Notes under the pieces: model-generated
What the model was told of the DNA's origin: nothing
Seen by the model: only the letters and a program-made list of their open reading frames with translations
Databases searched by the model: none
From: Burkholderia vietnamiensis LMG 10929
GTDB taxonomy: Bacteria; Pseudomonadota; Gammaproteobacteria; Burkholderiales; Burkholderiaceae
DNA length: 64,000 nucleotides
Reading direction: 5' to 3'
Assembly (NCBI RefSeq): GCF_000959445.1
Contig: NZ_CP009630.1
Coordinates: forward strand, 682,001-746,000
Position numbers and translations under genes: made by a program
In this document: positions 37,076 through 46,427 of the stretch, piece by piece
Position numbering within the stretch: position 1 is the first letter of the stretch
How the letters are laid out: each line of letters starts with the position of its first letter

Positions 37076-38740
37076 ATGCCGCCGAGAGTAGACCGCAAGT
37101 CACGCGAACGATGGCGGCTGAGATGCCGATGCCTCGCCGGCGCCGTAATGGCCGGCGGCCTGTGCGTCGCACCGGGCGTGCGCGCACAGCAAGCCGCCGC
37201 GGCGCCGGCCGCGAGCGCCGCCGCGCCGCAAGCGCCGGCGCCGCAGACGTTCGACGTCAACGCATTCGTCGTGCGCGGCAACACGACGTTGCCCGCGCTC
37301 GAGATCGAGAAGGCCGTCTATCCGTTCGAAGGGCCGGGCCGCACGCTGGCCGACGTGAACGGCGCGCGCGATGCGCTGCAGAAGGTCTATCAGGATCGCG
37401 GCTATCAGTCGGTCGTCGTCGAGCTGCCGCAGCAGCAGGTGAAGAACGGCGTGATCCTGCTGCAGGTGACCGAGGCGAAGGTCGGCCGGCTGCGCGTCGA
37501 AGGTGCGCGATACGACTCGCCGCAGAACATCCGCGACGCGGTGCCCGCGCTCGCCGAAGGCAAGGTGCCCGACTTCAACCAGGCGCAGCAGCAGCTCACG
37601 GGCCTGAACCGCTCGGCGGATCGGCAGGTGATTCCGGTGCTCAAGCCGGGCACGATGCCGCAGACGGTCGACGTGGATCTCAAGGTCGACGATCACAGCC
37701 CGCTGCACGGCACGCTCGAACTGAACAACGACAACAGCCCCGGCACGTCCGCGCTGCGCACGAGCGCGAGCCTCAGCTACTCGAACCTCTGGCAGCTCGG
37801 CCACGTGATCTCCGGCACCTACGTGATCGCGCCGCAGCATCCGAACGATGCGCGCGTCTATGCGTTTTCGTATCTCGCGCCGATCAAGGACACGCGCTGG
37901 AGCTTCCTCGCGACCGTCGTGCATTCGGACAGCAACGTCGCGTCGGTCGGCGGCACCAACGTGCTCGGCAAGGGCACGACGTACGGCTTCACCGCGATTT
38001 ATGCGCTGCCCGGATCCGACACCTACGCGCACACGGTCAGCATCGAGATCGACCGCAAGCATTACGACGAGAACGTGAGCGTGGTCGGCCAGACCTCCAC
38101 CGCGCCGCTGACCTATGTGCCGGTGACGTTCTCGTACAGCGGCCAGCTGAGCCTGACGAACTCGCAGACGTCGTTCTCCGCGTCGCTGACGACCAACATC
38201 CGCGGCCTCGGCAGCGACTGGGGCGCCTGGGACAACAAGCGCTACAACGCGACGCCGGATTTCGTGTACGGCAAGTTCGACGTCAACCACACGCAGCGCT
38301 TCGCGAACGACATGCAGGCCAACGCGCACGTGAGCGCGCAGCTGTCGAACTCGCCGCTCGTGTCGAGCGAGCAGTTCGCCGCGGGCGGGATGAACAGCGT
38401 GCGCGGCTACATGCAGGCCGAAGACACCGCGGACAGCGGCGTGATCGCGTCGCTCGAGCTGCGCAGCCCGTCGCTGTCGAAGTGGCTCGGCGGCGCGGTC
38501 GGCAGCCGCGTGAACGAGTGGCGCTTCCACGCATTTTTCGACGCCGCGCATCTGTGGCTGCTGAGCCCGCTGCCGGAGCAGACGTCGCGCTTCAACCTGA
38601 TGAGCGTCGGCGTCGGCACGCGGCTGCAGCTGATGAAGTACGCGAGCGCGGATTTCGAGGCCGGATGGCCGCTGAAGGCCGGCGTCTATACGCGGCAGTA
38701 CAGCCCGCGTTTCGATTTCTACGTACGGCTGGGGTTCTGA
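37076..38740 (+). CDS. TpsB outer-membrane transporter (FhaC/ShlB family)
   Basis: The 554-residue protein has a signal peptide ending VRAQ (about residue 37) and an Ala/Pro linker. Two POTRA domains follow (about 58-210: FDVNAFVVRGNTTLPALEIE and VILLQVTEAKVGRLRVEGARY), and then a 16-strand Omp85-type barrel. The conserved VRGY motif of loop 6 is in GGMNSVRGYMQAEDTADSG (about 440-458). The protein ends in aromatic FYVRLGF, typical for BAM insertion. It should recognise the TPS domain of the 4,280-residue exoprotein and thread it through the outer membrane. The ATG at 37076 has AGGGG upstream and begins the signal peptide. It heads a same-strand run reaching 49.9 kb. Confidence 0.93.
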   Translation: MPPRVDRKSRERWRLRCRCLAGAVMAGGLCVAPGVRAQQAAAAPAASAAAPQAPAPQTFDVNAFVVRGNTTLPALEIEKAVYPFEGPGRTLADVNGARDALQKVYQDRGYQSVVVELPQQQVKNGVILLQVTEAKVGRLRVEGARYDSPQNIRDAVPALAEGKVPDFNQAQQQLTGLNRSADRQVIPVLKPGTMPQTVDVDLKVDDHSPLHGTLELNNDNSPGTSALRTSASLSYSNLWQLGHVISGTYVIAPQHPNDARVYAFSYLAPIKDTRWSFLATVVHSDSNVASVGGTNVLGKGTTYGFTAIYALPGSDTYAHTVSIEIDRKHYDENVSVVGQTSTAPLTYVPVTFSYSGQLSLTNSQTSFSASLTTNIRGLGSDWGAWDNKRYNATPDFVYGKFDVNHTQRFANDMQANAHVSAQLSNSPLVSSEQFAAGGMNSVRGYMQAEDTADSGVIASLELRSPSLSKWLGGAVGSRVNEWRFHAFFDAAHLWLLSPLPEQTSRFNLMSVGVGTRLQLMKYASADFEAGWPLKAGVYTRQYSPRFDFYVRLGF

Positions 38741-38808
38741 CGGATTTTTTTTTGACCGTGCCGGGGCGCTGCGGCGAGCGCGGCGCCCGCACATTCGGGG
38801 AGTGGATC

Positions 38809-40614
38809 GTGAAGCGAGTCTTGTTTTTCCTGTTGGCGGCGATGCTCGGCGTGCTGCCCGGCATTGCCAACGCATGGTGGCAGAACGACTGGTCGTACCG
38901 GAAGGCGATCACCATCGACGCGAGCCCGAAAGGCGCGAACCTCGCCGAGTCGGCCGGCCGCGTGCCGCTGCTGATTCGCCTGCATTCGGGCAACTTCCAG
39001 TTCGACGGGCTGGCCGACAACGGCGCGGACATCCGCTTCGTCGCGGCCGACGACAAGACCCCGCTGAACTACCACGTCGAACAGTACGACCCGGTGCTCG
39101 GCGTCGCGCTGATCTGGGTCGACGTGCCGAAGATGCCGGCGGGCGCGGCGGAATCGATCTGGATGTACTACGGCAACAAGAAGGCGCCGGACGGCGGCAA
39201 GCCGGCCGACACGTTCGACGCCGACTACACGCTCGTGTACCACTTCAACGGCGCGCCGGGCACGCCGCCGAAGGACGCGACCGCGTACGCGAACAACGCG
39301 CAGAACGCGACGTCGCGCGCGATCGAGGACGGCATCGTCGGCAAGGGCGCGCGCTTCGACGGCAATGCATCGCTGACGCTGCCCGCGAGCCCGTCGCTGA
39401 ACGTGCCGGCCGGCGGCAGCTTCACGTTCAGCGCGTGGGTCAAGCCGGCCGCGCTCGCGCCGAACACGCTGCTGTACGGCCGCCGCGACGGCGCGAACGC
39501 GTTGCTGATCGGCCTCGACAACGGCGTGCCGTTCGCGCAGGTCGACGGCGCGGCCGGCAGCGCGGCGCCGGTGCGCACGCCGACTGCGGCGCCGCTCGCC
39601 GCGAACCAGTGGGCCTATCTCGCGGTGACCGCCGACGGCAAGAACCTCACCGTCTACGTGAACGGCAAGCAGGCCGCGCAGGTCGCGGCGGTGCTGCCGG
39701 CGCTGAACGGCGCAGCGACGGTCGGTGCGGACGCGGCCGGCGCGCCGGCCGGCTTTGCCGCGTACAACGGCGCGCTCGACGAGCTGCGGCTGTCGAAGAT
39801 CGCGCGCACGCCGGCCGCGCTCGCGCTCGATGCGCTCGCGCAGGGCTCGGAATCGAAGCTCGTCGCCTACGGCGCGGACGAGAAGCAGTCGGGCTTCGGC
39901 TTCGGCTACTTCGGCGTGATCGTGCAGTCGGTGACGGTGGACGCCTGGGTCGTGATCACGATCCTGCTCGGCATGGCGCTCGTGTCGTGGGTCGTGATGT
40001 GGACCAAGGCGCGCTACGTCGGCACCGTCGACAAGGCGAACCAGTACTTCGTGCAGCGCTTTCGCGAAGTGGCCGGCCGTCATCTGGTGGGCCTCGCGCA
40101 CGTCGACGAGGCGAGCGCCGACGGGCGCCGGCTGTACCAGTCGTCGCTGTACCGCCTCTACAAGGCCGGTGTGCACGAGATCCACAGCCGCGTGGACGGC
40201 AACGGCCGCACGGTGATCACCAGCGAATCGATCGAGGCGATTCGCGCGTCGATGGACGCGACGCTCGTGCGCGAGAACCAGCGGCTGTCGAAGTCGATGG
40301 TGCTGCTGACCATCGCGATCTCCGGCGGCCCGTTCCTCGGCCTGCTCGGCACGGTGGTCGGCGTGATGATCACGTTCGCCGCGATCGCCGCGGCCGGCGA
40401 CGTGAACGTGAACGCGATCGCGCCGGGTATCGCGGCCGCGCTGCTCGCGACGGTCACCGGGCTGTTCGTCGCGATTCCCGCGCTGTTCGGCTACAACTAC
40501 CTGCTGATCCGCAACAAGAACGTGACCGCCAACATGCAGGTGTTCGTCGACGAGTTCGTCACGCGCCTCGCCGAAGCGCACCGCACGCCGGACCACGCGG
40601 TGCTGGCCGACTGA
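38809..40614 (+). CDS. exbB: DUF2341-LamG-ExbB fusion proton-channel protein
   Basis: The 601-residue protein starts with a signal peptide (cleavage after ANA, about residue 22). A DUF2341 domain follows (about 25-150; WWQNDWSYRKAITIDASPKG, IWVDVPKMPAGAAESIWMYYG), then a LamG/concanavalin-like domain (about 165-335; FTFSAWVKPAALAPNTLLYG). A membrane helix comes next (about 378-400) and a MotA/TolQ/ExbB channel domain (about 440-595; SGGPFLGLLGTVVGVMITF). The channel uses proton motive force with ExbD and TonB. The large periplasmic lectin-like head is absent from standard ExbB. GTG start at 38809 with GGGGAG six bases upstream. ExbB2 of the PUMA3 region is recalled as similar. Confidence 0.9.
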   Translation: MKRVLFFLLAAMLGVLPGIANAWWQNDWSYRKAITIDASPKGANLAESAGRVPLLIRLHSGNFQFDGLADNGADIRFVAADDKTPLNYHVEQYDPVLGVALIWVDVPKMPAGAAESIWMYYGNKKAPDGGKPADTFDADYTLVYHFNGAPGTPPKDATAYANNAQNATSRAIEDGIVGKGARFDGNASLTLPASPSLNVPAGGSFTFSAWVKPAALAPNTLLYGRRDGANALLIGLDNGVPFAQVDGAAGSAAPVRTPTAAPLAANQWAYLAVTADGKNLTVYVNGKQAAQVAAVLPALNGAATVGADAAGAPAGFAAYNGALDELRLSKIARTPAALALDALAQGSESKLVAYGADEKQSGFGFGYFGVIVQSVTVDAWVVITILLGMALVSWVVMWTKARYVGTVDKANQYFVQRFREVAGRHLVGLAHVDEASADGRRLYQSSLYRLYKAGVHEIHSRVDGNGRTVITSESIEAIRASMDATLVRENQRLSKSMVLLTIAISGGPFLGLLGTVVGVMITFAAIAAAGDVNVNAIAPGIAAALLATVTGLFVAIPALFGYNYLLIRNKNVTANMQVFVDEFVTRLAEAHRTPDHAVLAD

Positions 40615-40633
40615 ACGCACGCAGGAGACCACC

Positions 40634-41044
40634 ATGCAGGTTCAGGACGACGACAAGCCGTACGACGACATCAACATCACGCCGATGCTGGACCTCGCGT
40701 ACGTGCTGCTGATCATCTTCATCATCATGACCACCGCGTCGGTGCAGGGCATCAAGGTCGATCTGCCGAAGGCGAGCTCGTCCGCGAGCCTCGCGAAGCC
40801 GAAGACGAAGGCGATCACCGTGGCCGATTCCGGGCAGATCTTTCTCGACGCGTATCCGGTGACGATGGACGAGCTAGAGAGCCGGCTGCGCACCGAGAAG
40901 GCGACCAACCCGGAATTCCCGATCGTGCTCAAGGGCGATGCCGCCGTGCAATACCAGAAGGTGATGGACGTGCTCGACCTGCTGCGCCGCCTCGACCTGT
41001 CGCAGGTCGGCCTCGTGACGGGCAAGGCGAAGCAGGGCGGCTGA
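40634..41044 (+). CDS. exbD: ExbD/TolR-type motor protein
   Basis: The 136-residue protein has the ExbD layout: short cytoplasmic start, one membrane helix (about residues 19-37) carrying the essential aspartate in NITPMLDLAYVLLIIFIIMT, and a periplasmic domain (GIKVDLPKAS...AITVADSGQIFLDAYPV...VLKGDAAVQYQKVMDVLDLLRR). It completes the proton channel with the ExbB fusion 20 bases upstream. An AGGAG sequence precedes its ATG. TonB follows five bases later. Confidence 0.95.
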   Translation: MQVQDDDKPYDDINITPMLDLAYVLLIIFIIMTTASVQGIKVDLPKASSSASLAKPKTKAITVADSGQIFLDAYPVTMDELESRLRTEKATNPEFPIVLKGDAAVQYQKVMDVLDLLRRLDLSQVGLVTGKAKQGG

Positions 41045-41048
41045 CGCG

Positions 41049-41747
41049 ATGGAAATGACCTACAACGGCGGCCCGCCGCACAAGGGCCCCGGCCGCTACG
41101 TGAAGCCGGTCGCGATCGCGCTCGCGCTGGCCGCGCTCGCCGCGCTGATCTGGCATTTCGCGGGCGATACGGCCGGCGTGAAGCGCGCGAGCGCGCCGCA
41201 GGTGACGACGGTGATCCCGCTGCCGCCGCCGCCACCGCCGCCACCGAAGAAGCCGCCGCCCGAGAAGGTGAAGGACGAGGTCAAGACGCCGGTCGAGCGG
41301 CCGACGATCGCGCCGAAACCGTCCGAAGCGCCGAAGCCGTCGGACGACCAGCCGAAGCAGATGACGATGAACGCGCCCGCGCAGGCCGGCACCGACAGCT
41401 TCAACATCGGCGCGGGCGACGGTTCGGGGATGGTCGGCAGCGGCGGCGGCGGCAAGTTCGGCAATGCGAGCTACGCGCAGTACATGGTGTACGTGCTGCA
41501 GCGCGCGATCGAGCAGGACAAGGGCGTGCAGGAAGCCGGCGGCGCGCGCTTCGCGGGCAGCCTGAACCTGTGGATGGACGCGTCCGGGCGCATCACGAAG
41601 GTGACGATCGCGCAGTCGACCGGCGACGCGAAGATCGACGCGGCGGTGCTCGCGGCGGTCGAGTCGCTCGGCCGGGTCGACGAAGCGCCGCCGCCCGCGA
41701 CCGCGTATCCGGTGCTGGTGCGGCTGCAGGGGCGCAAGCCCGCATGA
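41049..41747 (+). CDS. tonB: TonB-family energy transducer
   Basis: The 232-residue protein has one N-terminal membrane helix (about 19-41), a proline-rich periplasmic arm (about 57-105: eight prolines in a row, then KKPPPEKVKDEVKTPVE), a glycine-rich hinge, and a TonB C-terminal domain (about 140-232: YAQYMVYVLQRAIEQDKG, SLNLWMDASGRITKVTIAQS, LGRVDEAPP). It should carry energy from ExbB/ExbD across the periplasm. The partner is unclear: there is no TonB-dependent barrel here, so the STN protein, the T2SS secretin or the porin are candidates. It starts five bases after exbD. Confidence 0.92.
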   Translation: MEMTYNGGPPHKGPGRYVKPVAIALALAALAALIWHFAGDTAGVKRASAPQVTTVIPLPPPPPPPPKKPPPEKVKDEVKTPVERPTIAPKPSEAPKPSDDQPKQMTMNAPAQAGTDSFNIGAGDGSGMVGSGGGGKFGNASYAQYMVYVLQRAIEQDKGVQEAGGARFAGSLNLWMDASGRITKVTIAQSTGDAKIDAAVLAAVESLGRVDEAPPPATAYPVLVRLQGRKPA

Positions 41748-41839
41748 CGCACCGCGCGCGAATGGCGAATCAATCCAAGGGGCAGCTCCGTTGCACGGAT
41801 GCTGCCGCACAAGAAACGGAAATTGTTCGGAGTGCTTCG

Positions 41840-43654
41840 ATGAGTCACAAGATGAATGGACCGGGCGCGGCGCCCCGCAGCGGGGCGCTGCCCGCGCGCC
41901 TGTCGCGCGTCGGCGCGGCGGTGCTCACGCTCGGGCTGGCCTGCGCGTCGACCGCGCACGCGCAATCGCTGGCCACGCAAGCCGCGGCGGGCAAGGCCGC
42001 GCCGACCGAGAGCGTGGTGATCAACCTGATCAACCTGCTCGTCAAGCGCGGCGTGCTCACGCAGCAGAACGCGAACGAGCTGATCAGCGAGGCGCGCAGC
42101 GAGGCCGTGCAGGCGCGCGCCGCGCGCGGCGCCGGCGTGCCGGTCGCGGCCGCGGCGGGCGTCGTGAACCCGCCGACGCAGCCGGGCGACGTCGCGGTGC
42201 CGTACGTGCCGCAGCTCGTGCGCGACCAGATCCGCGACCAGGTGAAGCAGGAGGTGATCGCGCAGGCGAAGGCCGAGAACTGGGCGCAGCCGAACACGTT
42301 CCCCGACTGGGTGTCGCGCATCAAGCTCGACGGCGACATGCGCGTGCGCGACGAATACCACTTCTACGGCAGCCGCAACGCGAACAACGTGACGAACTTC
42401 GCGGCGATCAACCAGGGCGGCGGCTTCGACATCAACTCGAACACCAACACCACGCAGCTGCCGACGCAGAACACCACGCAAAACCGCAACAACCTGCTGC
42501 GCTACCGTGCGCGGCTCGGCGTGACCGCGACGCTGTCCGACGAGATGATCGCCGGCCTGCAGCTCGCGAGCGGCAATGACAACGGCCCGGTGTCCACGAC
42601 GGGGACGGCCGGCGGCGGCTGGGGCAAGAAGAGCATCTGGCTGAACAAGGCGTTCTTCGCGTACCGGCCCGCGCCGTGGCTGAACCTGACGGCCGGCCGT
42701 TTCGACAATCCGTTCTTCAAGTCGGACCTGGTGTTCTCCGACGATCTGATGATGGACGGCTTCGCCGCGAACCTGCAGCATGCGCTGCCGTGGAATCCGG
42801 ACGTCACGCTGTTCGGCACGCTCGGCGTGTTCCCGATCCAGTACACGGGCGAGAACTTCCCGTCCAACAGCACCGACAAGGCCGGCAGCGATACCAAGTG
42901 GATGTTCGGCGCGCAGTTCGGCGCGGACTGGAAGATCGACGCGCGGAACCGGCTGAGGGGCGCGGTCGCGTACTACGACTTCCAGAACATGCGCGGCACG
43001 CTGTCGTCGCCGTGCGCGCTGTATCTCGGCGCGACCAGCTGCAGCACCGACAACGAGGCGCCCGTGTTCATGCAGGGCGGCAACACGCTGATGGCGCTGC
43101 GCAACATCGTGCAGAACCCGAACCTCGCACCGGGGATGACGCCGCAGCCGCAGCTGTTCGGTCTCGCGTACAACTACCGGCTGCTCGACCTGAAGGCGCA
43201 GTGGGATACGGTCGTCGCCGATCGCATCAAGCTGCGCCTCGACGGCGAATACGTGCGCAACCTCGCGTACAACGACAACAAGGCGTTCGCGGCGGCGTCG
43301 CTGCCGGTCAACAACTACGAGTCGACGTCGGTGAACGCGACGCGCGCCGACTATCGCAGCGGCCCGAACGGCTTCCTCGCGAAGGCGACGATCGGCGAGC
43401 CGGAGCTGCGCGAGAAGGGCCAGTGGAATTTCTCGATCGCATACAAGTACCTGCAGCCGGACGCGGTGCTCGACGCATTCAACGATTCCGACTTCCATCT
43501 CGGCGGCACCAACGCGCGCGGCTACGTGATCGGCGCGGCCTATGCGGTCGCGCGCGATACGTGGGTGTCGGCCCGCTACCTGAGCTCGAAGGAAGTGTAC
43601 GGGCCGCCGGTGTCGATCGACGTGCTGCAGCTCGAGCTCAACGCTCGTTTCTGA
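41840..43654 (+). CDS. Putative outer-membrane porin
   Basis: The 604-residue protein has a signal peptide ending AHAQ (about residue 35) and then a short helical region (ESVVINLINLLVKRGVLTQQNANELI) common in this putative-porin family. A long beta-rich region follows (IKLDGDMRVRDEYHFYGSRN, LLRYRARLGVTATLSDEMIAGLQLASG, WLNLTAGRFDNPFF) and ends LELNARF. The ATG at 41840 has GGAG upstream. It lies about 90 bases after tonB and 12 bases before the coiled-coil gene. The substrate is not evident. Because it sits in the exbB-exbD-tonB unit, it might be an outer-membrane partner of that motor. Confidence 0.85.
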   Translation: MSHKMNGPGAAPRSGALPARLSRVGAAVLTLGLACASTAHAQSLATQAAAGKAAPTESVVINLINLLVKRGVLTQQNANELISEARSEAVQARAARGAGVPVAAAAGVVNPPTQPGDVAVPYVPQLVRDQIRDQVKQEVIAQAKAENWAQPNTFPDWVSRIKLDGDMRVRDEYHFYGSRNANNVTNFAAINQGGGFDINSNTNTTQLPTQNTTQNRNNLLRYRARLGVTATLSDEMIAGLQLASGNDNGPVSTTGTAGGGWGKKSIWLNKAFFAYRPAPWLNLTAGRFDNPFFKSDLVFSDDLMMDGFAANLQHALPWNPDVTLFGTLGVFPIQYTGENFPSNSTDKAGSDTKWMFGAQFGADWKIDARNRLRGAVAYYDFQNMRGTLSSPCALYLGATSCSTDNEAPVFMQGGNTLMALRNIVQNPNLAPGMTPQPQLFGLAYNYRLLDLKAQWDTVVADRIKLRLDGEYVRNLAYNDNKAFAAASLPVNNYESTSVNATRADYRSGPNGFLAKATIGEPELREKGQWNFSIAYKYLQPDAVLDAFNDSDFHLGGTNARGYVIGAAYAVARDTWVSARYLSSKEVYGPPVSIDVLQLELNARF

Positions 43655-43666
43655 CCGGAGCCGCGC

Positions 43667-44374
43667 ATGAACACGACCTATCGCACGATGCTCGCGGGCG
43701 TGCTGCTGCTGCTGGCGGCCGGCGCGGCGCATGCGCAGAGCATCGACGACAAGCTGCGCAGCCAGCTGCGCTCGACCGTGCAGGAGTTGCGCCAGCTGCA
43801 GGACAACCAGGCGCAGTTGCGGGCCGACAAGGCGGCCGCTGAGAAGCAGCGCGACGACGCGCTCGCCCAGTTGAAGGCGGCGCAGGCCCAGCTCGCGGCC
43901 GCACGCGGCGACACGGGCGCCGAAGCGGCCGCGAAGCGCGCGCTGGCGGCCGAACGGGCGGCGCGCGAGCAGGATGCGCGCTCGCTCGCGAAGTACAAGG
44001 CGTCGTACGACGATTTGCTCGCCGTGTCGCGTACGCGCGATGCGCAGCATGTGCAGGCGCAGCAGGATCTCGCCGCGCGTGACACGCAACTGAAAACCTG
44101 CGAGGCCCACAATGCGGCGCTGTATCGCGTCGGGCACGAGATCCTCGACGCGTACGAGCATGTCGGCATCGGCACGTTCTTCGCGTCGCGCCAGCCGTTC
44201 GCGCAGTCGGCGCGCGTCAGGTACGACGAGCTCGCGCAACGCTACGGCGATGCGCTGTATGCGGGCAAGTACGACGCGGCCGCACGCGCGCCGGCTGCGG
44301 CGCCCGCGTCGGCGGCCGCCGCATCGGCCGCGTCCTCCGGCGCAAGCGCTGGTGCAAGTGCGAGCGGGCAGTGA
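43667..44374 (+). CDS. Periplasmic coiled-coil protein
   Basis: The 235-residue protein has a signal peptide (ending AAHAQ, about residue 24) and a long heptad-rich coiled coil (about 27-150: DDKLRSQLRSTVQELRQLQDNQAQLRADKA...). A conserved-looking globular segment follows (CEAHNAALYRVGHEILDAYEHVGIGTFFASRQPF, about 145-180), then an Ala/Ser tail of low complexity. The function is unknown; it might be a periplasmic scaffold in the cell-envelope machine. It begins 12 bases after the porin gene. Confidence 0.78.
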   Translation: MNTTYRTMLAGVLLLLAAGAAHAQSIDDKLRSQLRSTVQELRQLQDNQAQLRADKAAAEKQRDDALAQLKAAQAQLAAARGDTGAEAAAKRALAAERAAREQDARSLAKYKASYDDLLAVSRTRDAQHVQAQQDLAARDTQLKTCEAHNAALYRVGHEILDAYEHVGIGTFFASRQPFAQSARVRYDELAQRYGDALYAGKYDAAARAPAAAPASAAAASAASSGASAGASASGQ

Positions 44375-44430
44375 CCGCGAGCCGGCGCCGGCCCGAACCG
44401 ATCGATTCGTTGAATACCGGGAACACAGAC

Positions 44431-45006
44431 ATGGAACATGAGCAAACCCACACCGCCGACGAACGCGCGGCACACGATGCGCCGATCGAAGCCGTCAGCG
44501 CCGAGCTTCTCGCCGAGATCCTGCGACGCGCGGGCTATCGCGTGACGGTGGCCGAACAGAACGGTGCGATGCAGCTGATGAGCGCGAGTCAGGGCGTCGG
44601 CTTCGCGGTGCGCTTCGGCAATCCGGCCGTAGGCGTGCCGCCGGCCATCGACGCCGCGCGGATCGTCTACCTCGACTACACGCTGTCCTGCGTGTTGCAG
44701 GTGCAAGGCGAGTTGCCGGCCGAACTGGTGGCGAACTGGAACAGGACCAAGCGCTTCGCGCGTCTCGCGAGCCACGGCGCGTTTCTCGCGCTCGAGATGG
44801 ACGTGGTGGTCGCGGGCGGCGTGTCCGAGCGCCATCTGCGCTCGACGGTCGAGCTGTGGGACCGGCTGATCCAGGAATTCCTGCTGCATCTGCGCGACCG
44901 TCCGACGCTCGCCGAGCAGGAAGCGGCGGCCCGTGCGGCCGACGCCGACCGTCCGGATGCGCCGGCTGCCGTGACGGCGTCGTCCGGGGCCGCGGTGCCG
45001 TCATGA
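44431..45006 (+). CDS. YbjN-like protein
   Basis: The 191-residue protein resembles the YbjN/type III chaperone-like fold: ELLAEILRRAGYRVTVAEQNGAMQL, then GFAVRFGNP, IVYLDYTLSCVLQVQGELPAELVANWNRTKRFARL, and LALEMDVVVAGGVSERHLR. It has no signal peptide, so it should be cytoplasmic. Relatives act as chaperones or sensory proteins, but no mechanism is firm. The ATG at 44431 is chosen because an upstream in-frame start adds an unrelated basic stretch. It overlaps the next gene by four bases (ATGA). Confidence 0.75.
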   Translation: MEHEQTHTADERAAHDAPIEAVSAELLAEILRRAGYRVTVAEQNGAMQLMSASQGVGFAVRFGNPAVGVPPAIDAARIVYLDYTLSCVLQVQGELPAELVANWNRTKRFARLASHGAFLALEMDVVVAGGVSERHLRSTVELWDRLIQEFLLHLRDRPTLAEQEAAARAADADRPDAPAAVTASSGAAVPS

Positions 45007-45443
45007 TCGCCGCGAGCGCACGCGTGGGACGTCGGATCGGTGCCGCGCTGCGTGCGCTGCTGCCGCCGCATGCGCTGCCCGCTGCGAGCGCGGTGGCGAG
45101 CGACGCGGCGCCGGCCGTCTGGGTCGCGTATGCGGAGTGCGTGTCGCGGCGCCTGCAGGCGGTGCTCGACGGCGACGATGCCGTCGCGTGCCGGGTGCGC
45201 GCGGATGTCGGGCGCTGGGCCGATCGGCTCGCCGATACCGGCGACGACCGGCCGGTGCTGCCGATACGTGCGTGGCTCGACGGGCGCGGGCACGTGACGC
45301 GCGTCGATAGCGTGCCGGCCGGCGATCCTGCGGTCGATGCCGCGCTGCGCGACGCGCTCGTGGGCCGCGCGGTCGGCAGTGCGCCGCCGCACGGCATGAC
45401 GCAGCCGATCGTGTTGCGCATGACGCTGTCGAGCGTGCGCTAG
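45003..45443 (+). CDS. Small TonB-C-like protein
   Basis: The 146-residue protein has no clear signal peptide or membrane helix. Its end matches TonB C-terminal domains in the island: VLPIRAWLDGRGHVTRVDSV, DAALRDALVGRAVGSAPP, PIVLRMTL. Its middle (VAYAECVSRRLQAVLDGDD) parallels YAQYMVYVLQRAIEQDKG of the full TonB. The start ATG overlaps the stop of the YbjN-like gene, so the two are coupled. It could compete with, or assist, TonB, or be a soluble module that binds the ExbB/TonB partner. Confidence 0.7.
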   Translation: MIAASARVGRRIGAALRALLPPHALPAASAVASDAAPAVWVAYAECVSRRLQAVLDGDDAVACRVRADVGRWADRLADTGDDRPVLPIRAWLDGRGHVTRVDSVPAGDPAVDAALRDALVGRAVGSAPPHGMTQPIVLRMTLSSVR

Positions 45444-45530
45444 GGCGATGCGGCGATGAACGTGGCGACGCGCATGTCGTGCGACCGGCGGCGTGCGCAC
45501 TTGAACAGCAACCGAGAGGGCGGTGCAGCG

Positions 45531-46421
45531 ATGATGACGAAGATGAAGACGCGGGCGCTCGTGACGGCCGGCTTGCTGCTGGCCGCACCGCTCGCCGCGC
45601 ATGCGCAGGACGACGTGATCGCGAGCGTCGCGCAGGCGTCGGTCACGCAGGCCGATATCGCCGGCGTGCTGAAGGCGGTGAACGCCGAAGGCCGCGAGCG
45701 GCTCGCTGCCGACCCGGCGGCGCTCGACCAGGTCGTGCGCGCGACGCTCGCGCAGAAGGCGGTGCTCGCCGAGGCGAAGTCGAAAGGCTGGGAGAAGGAC
45801 GCGCAGGTGCAGGCGGCGATCGAGCAGGCGCGGCGCGACATCGTCGCGCGCAGTTATCTCGCATCCGTCAGTGCGCCGCCTGCCGACTATCCGTCCGATG
45901 CCGAGATCCAGTCCGCATACGAGCAGAACCGCGCGGCGCTCACTACGCCGCGTGCGCTGCACGTCGCCCAGATCTACATCGCGGTGCCGTCGAACGCGGA
46001 CGCCGCGACGCTGGAAGCCGCTCGCAAACGGGCAGCCGATCTCGCGAACCGCGCGCGCAGCGGCGATTTCGCGGCGCTTGCGCGGGCGAATTCTCAGGAC
46101 GCCGCGAGCGCGGCGAACGGCGGCGATCTCGGTTTCGTACCGGATTCGCTGATGCTGCCGGCCGTGCGGCAGGCGGCCGACGCGCTGAAGCCCGGGCAGG
46201 TGTCCGCGCCGGTTCGCACGCCGTCGGGTTTTCATGTCGTGAAGCTGATCGACGTGCGCGCGGCTGCGCCGCGTCCGCTGGCCGACGTGAAGGAGCAGCT
46301 GCGCACGATGCTGCGCGCGCAGCGCACGCAGCAGAATGCGCGCACGTATCTCGCGAACCTTGCCGCGAACGCGCCGATCAACGAAGACGCGCTGAAGAAA
46401 GCGCTCGCCGCTGCCCGGTAG
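45531..46421 (+). CDS. Exported PpiC-type peptidyl-prolyl isomerase
   Basis: The 296-residue protein has a signal peptide ending AHAQ (about residue 25), a SurA-like N-terminal helical region, and one parvulin domain (about 145-240: LHVAQIYIAVPSN, AARSG...FAALARANSQD, GGDLGFVPDSLMLPAVRQAADALKPGQVSAPVRTPSGFHVVKLID). It probably helps fold TpsA, TpsB or the porin in the periplasm. I recall a PpiC-type gene in the corresponding part of the P. aeruginosa region (PA0699). GAGAGGG lies 11 bases before the ATG. Confidence 0.92.
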   Translation: MMTKMKTRALVTAGLLLAAPLAAHAQDDVIASVAQASVTQADIAGVLKAVNAEGRERLAADPAALDQVVRATLAQKAVLAEAKSKGWEKDAQVQAAIEQARRDIVARSYLASVSAPPADYPSDAEIQSAYEQNRAALTTPRALHVAQIYIAVPSNADAATLEAARKRAADLANRARSGDFAALARANSQDAASAANGGDLGFVPDSLMLPAVRQAADALKPGQVSAPVRTPSGFHVVKLIDVRAAAPRPLADVKEQLRTMLRAQRTQQNARTYLANLAANAPINEDALKKALAAAR

Positions 46422-46427
46422 GCCGCC

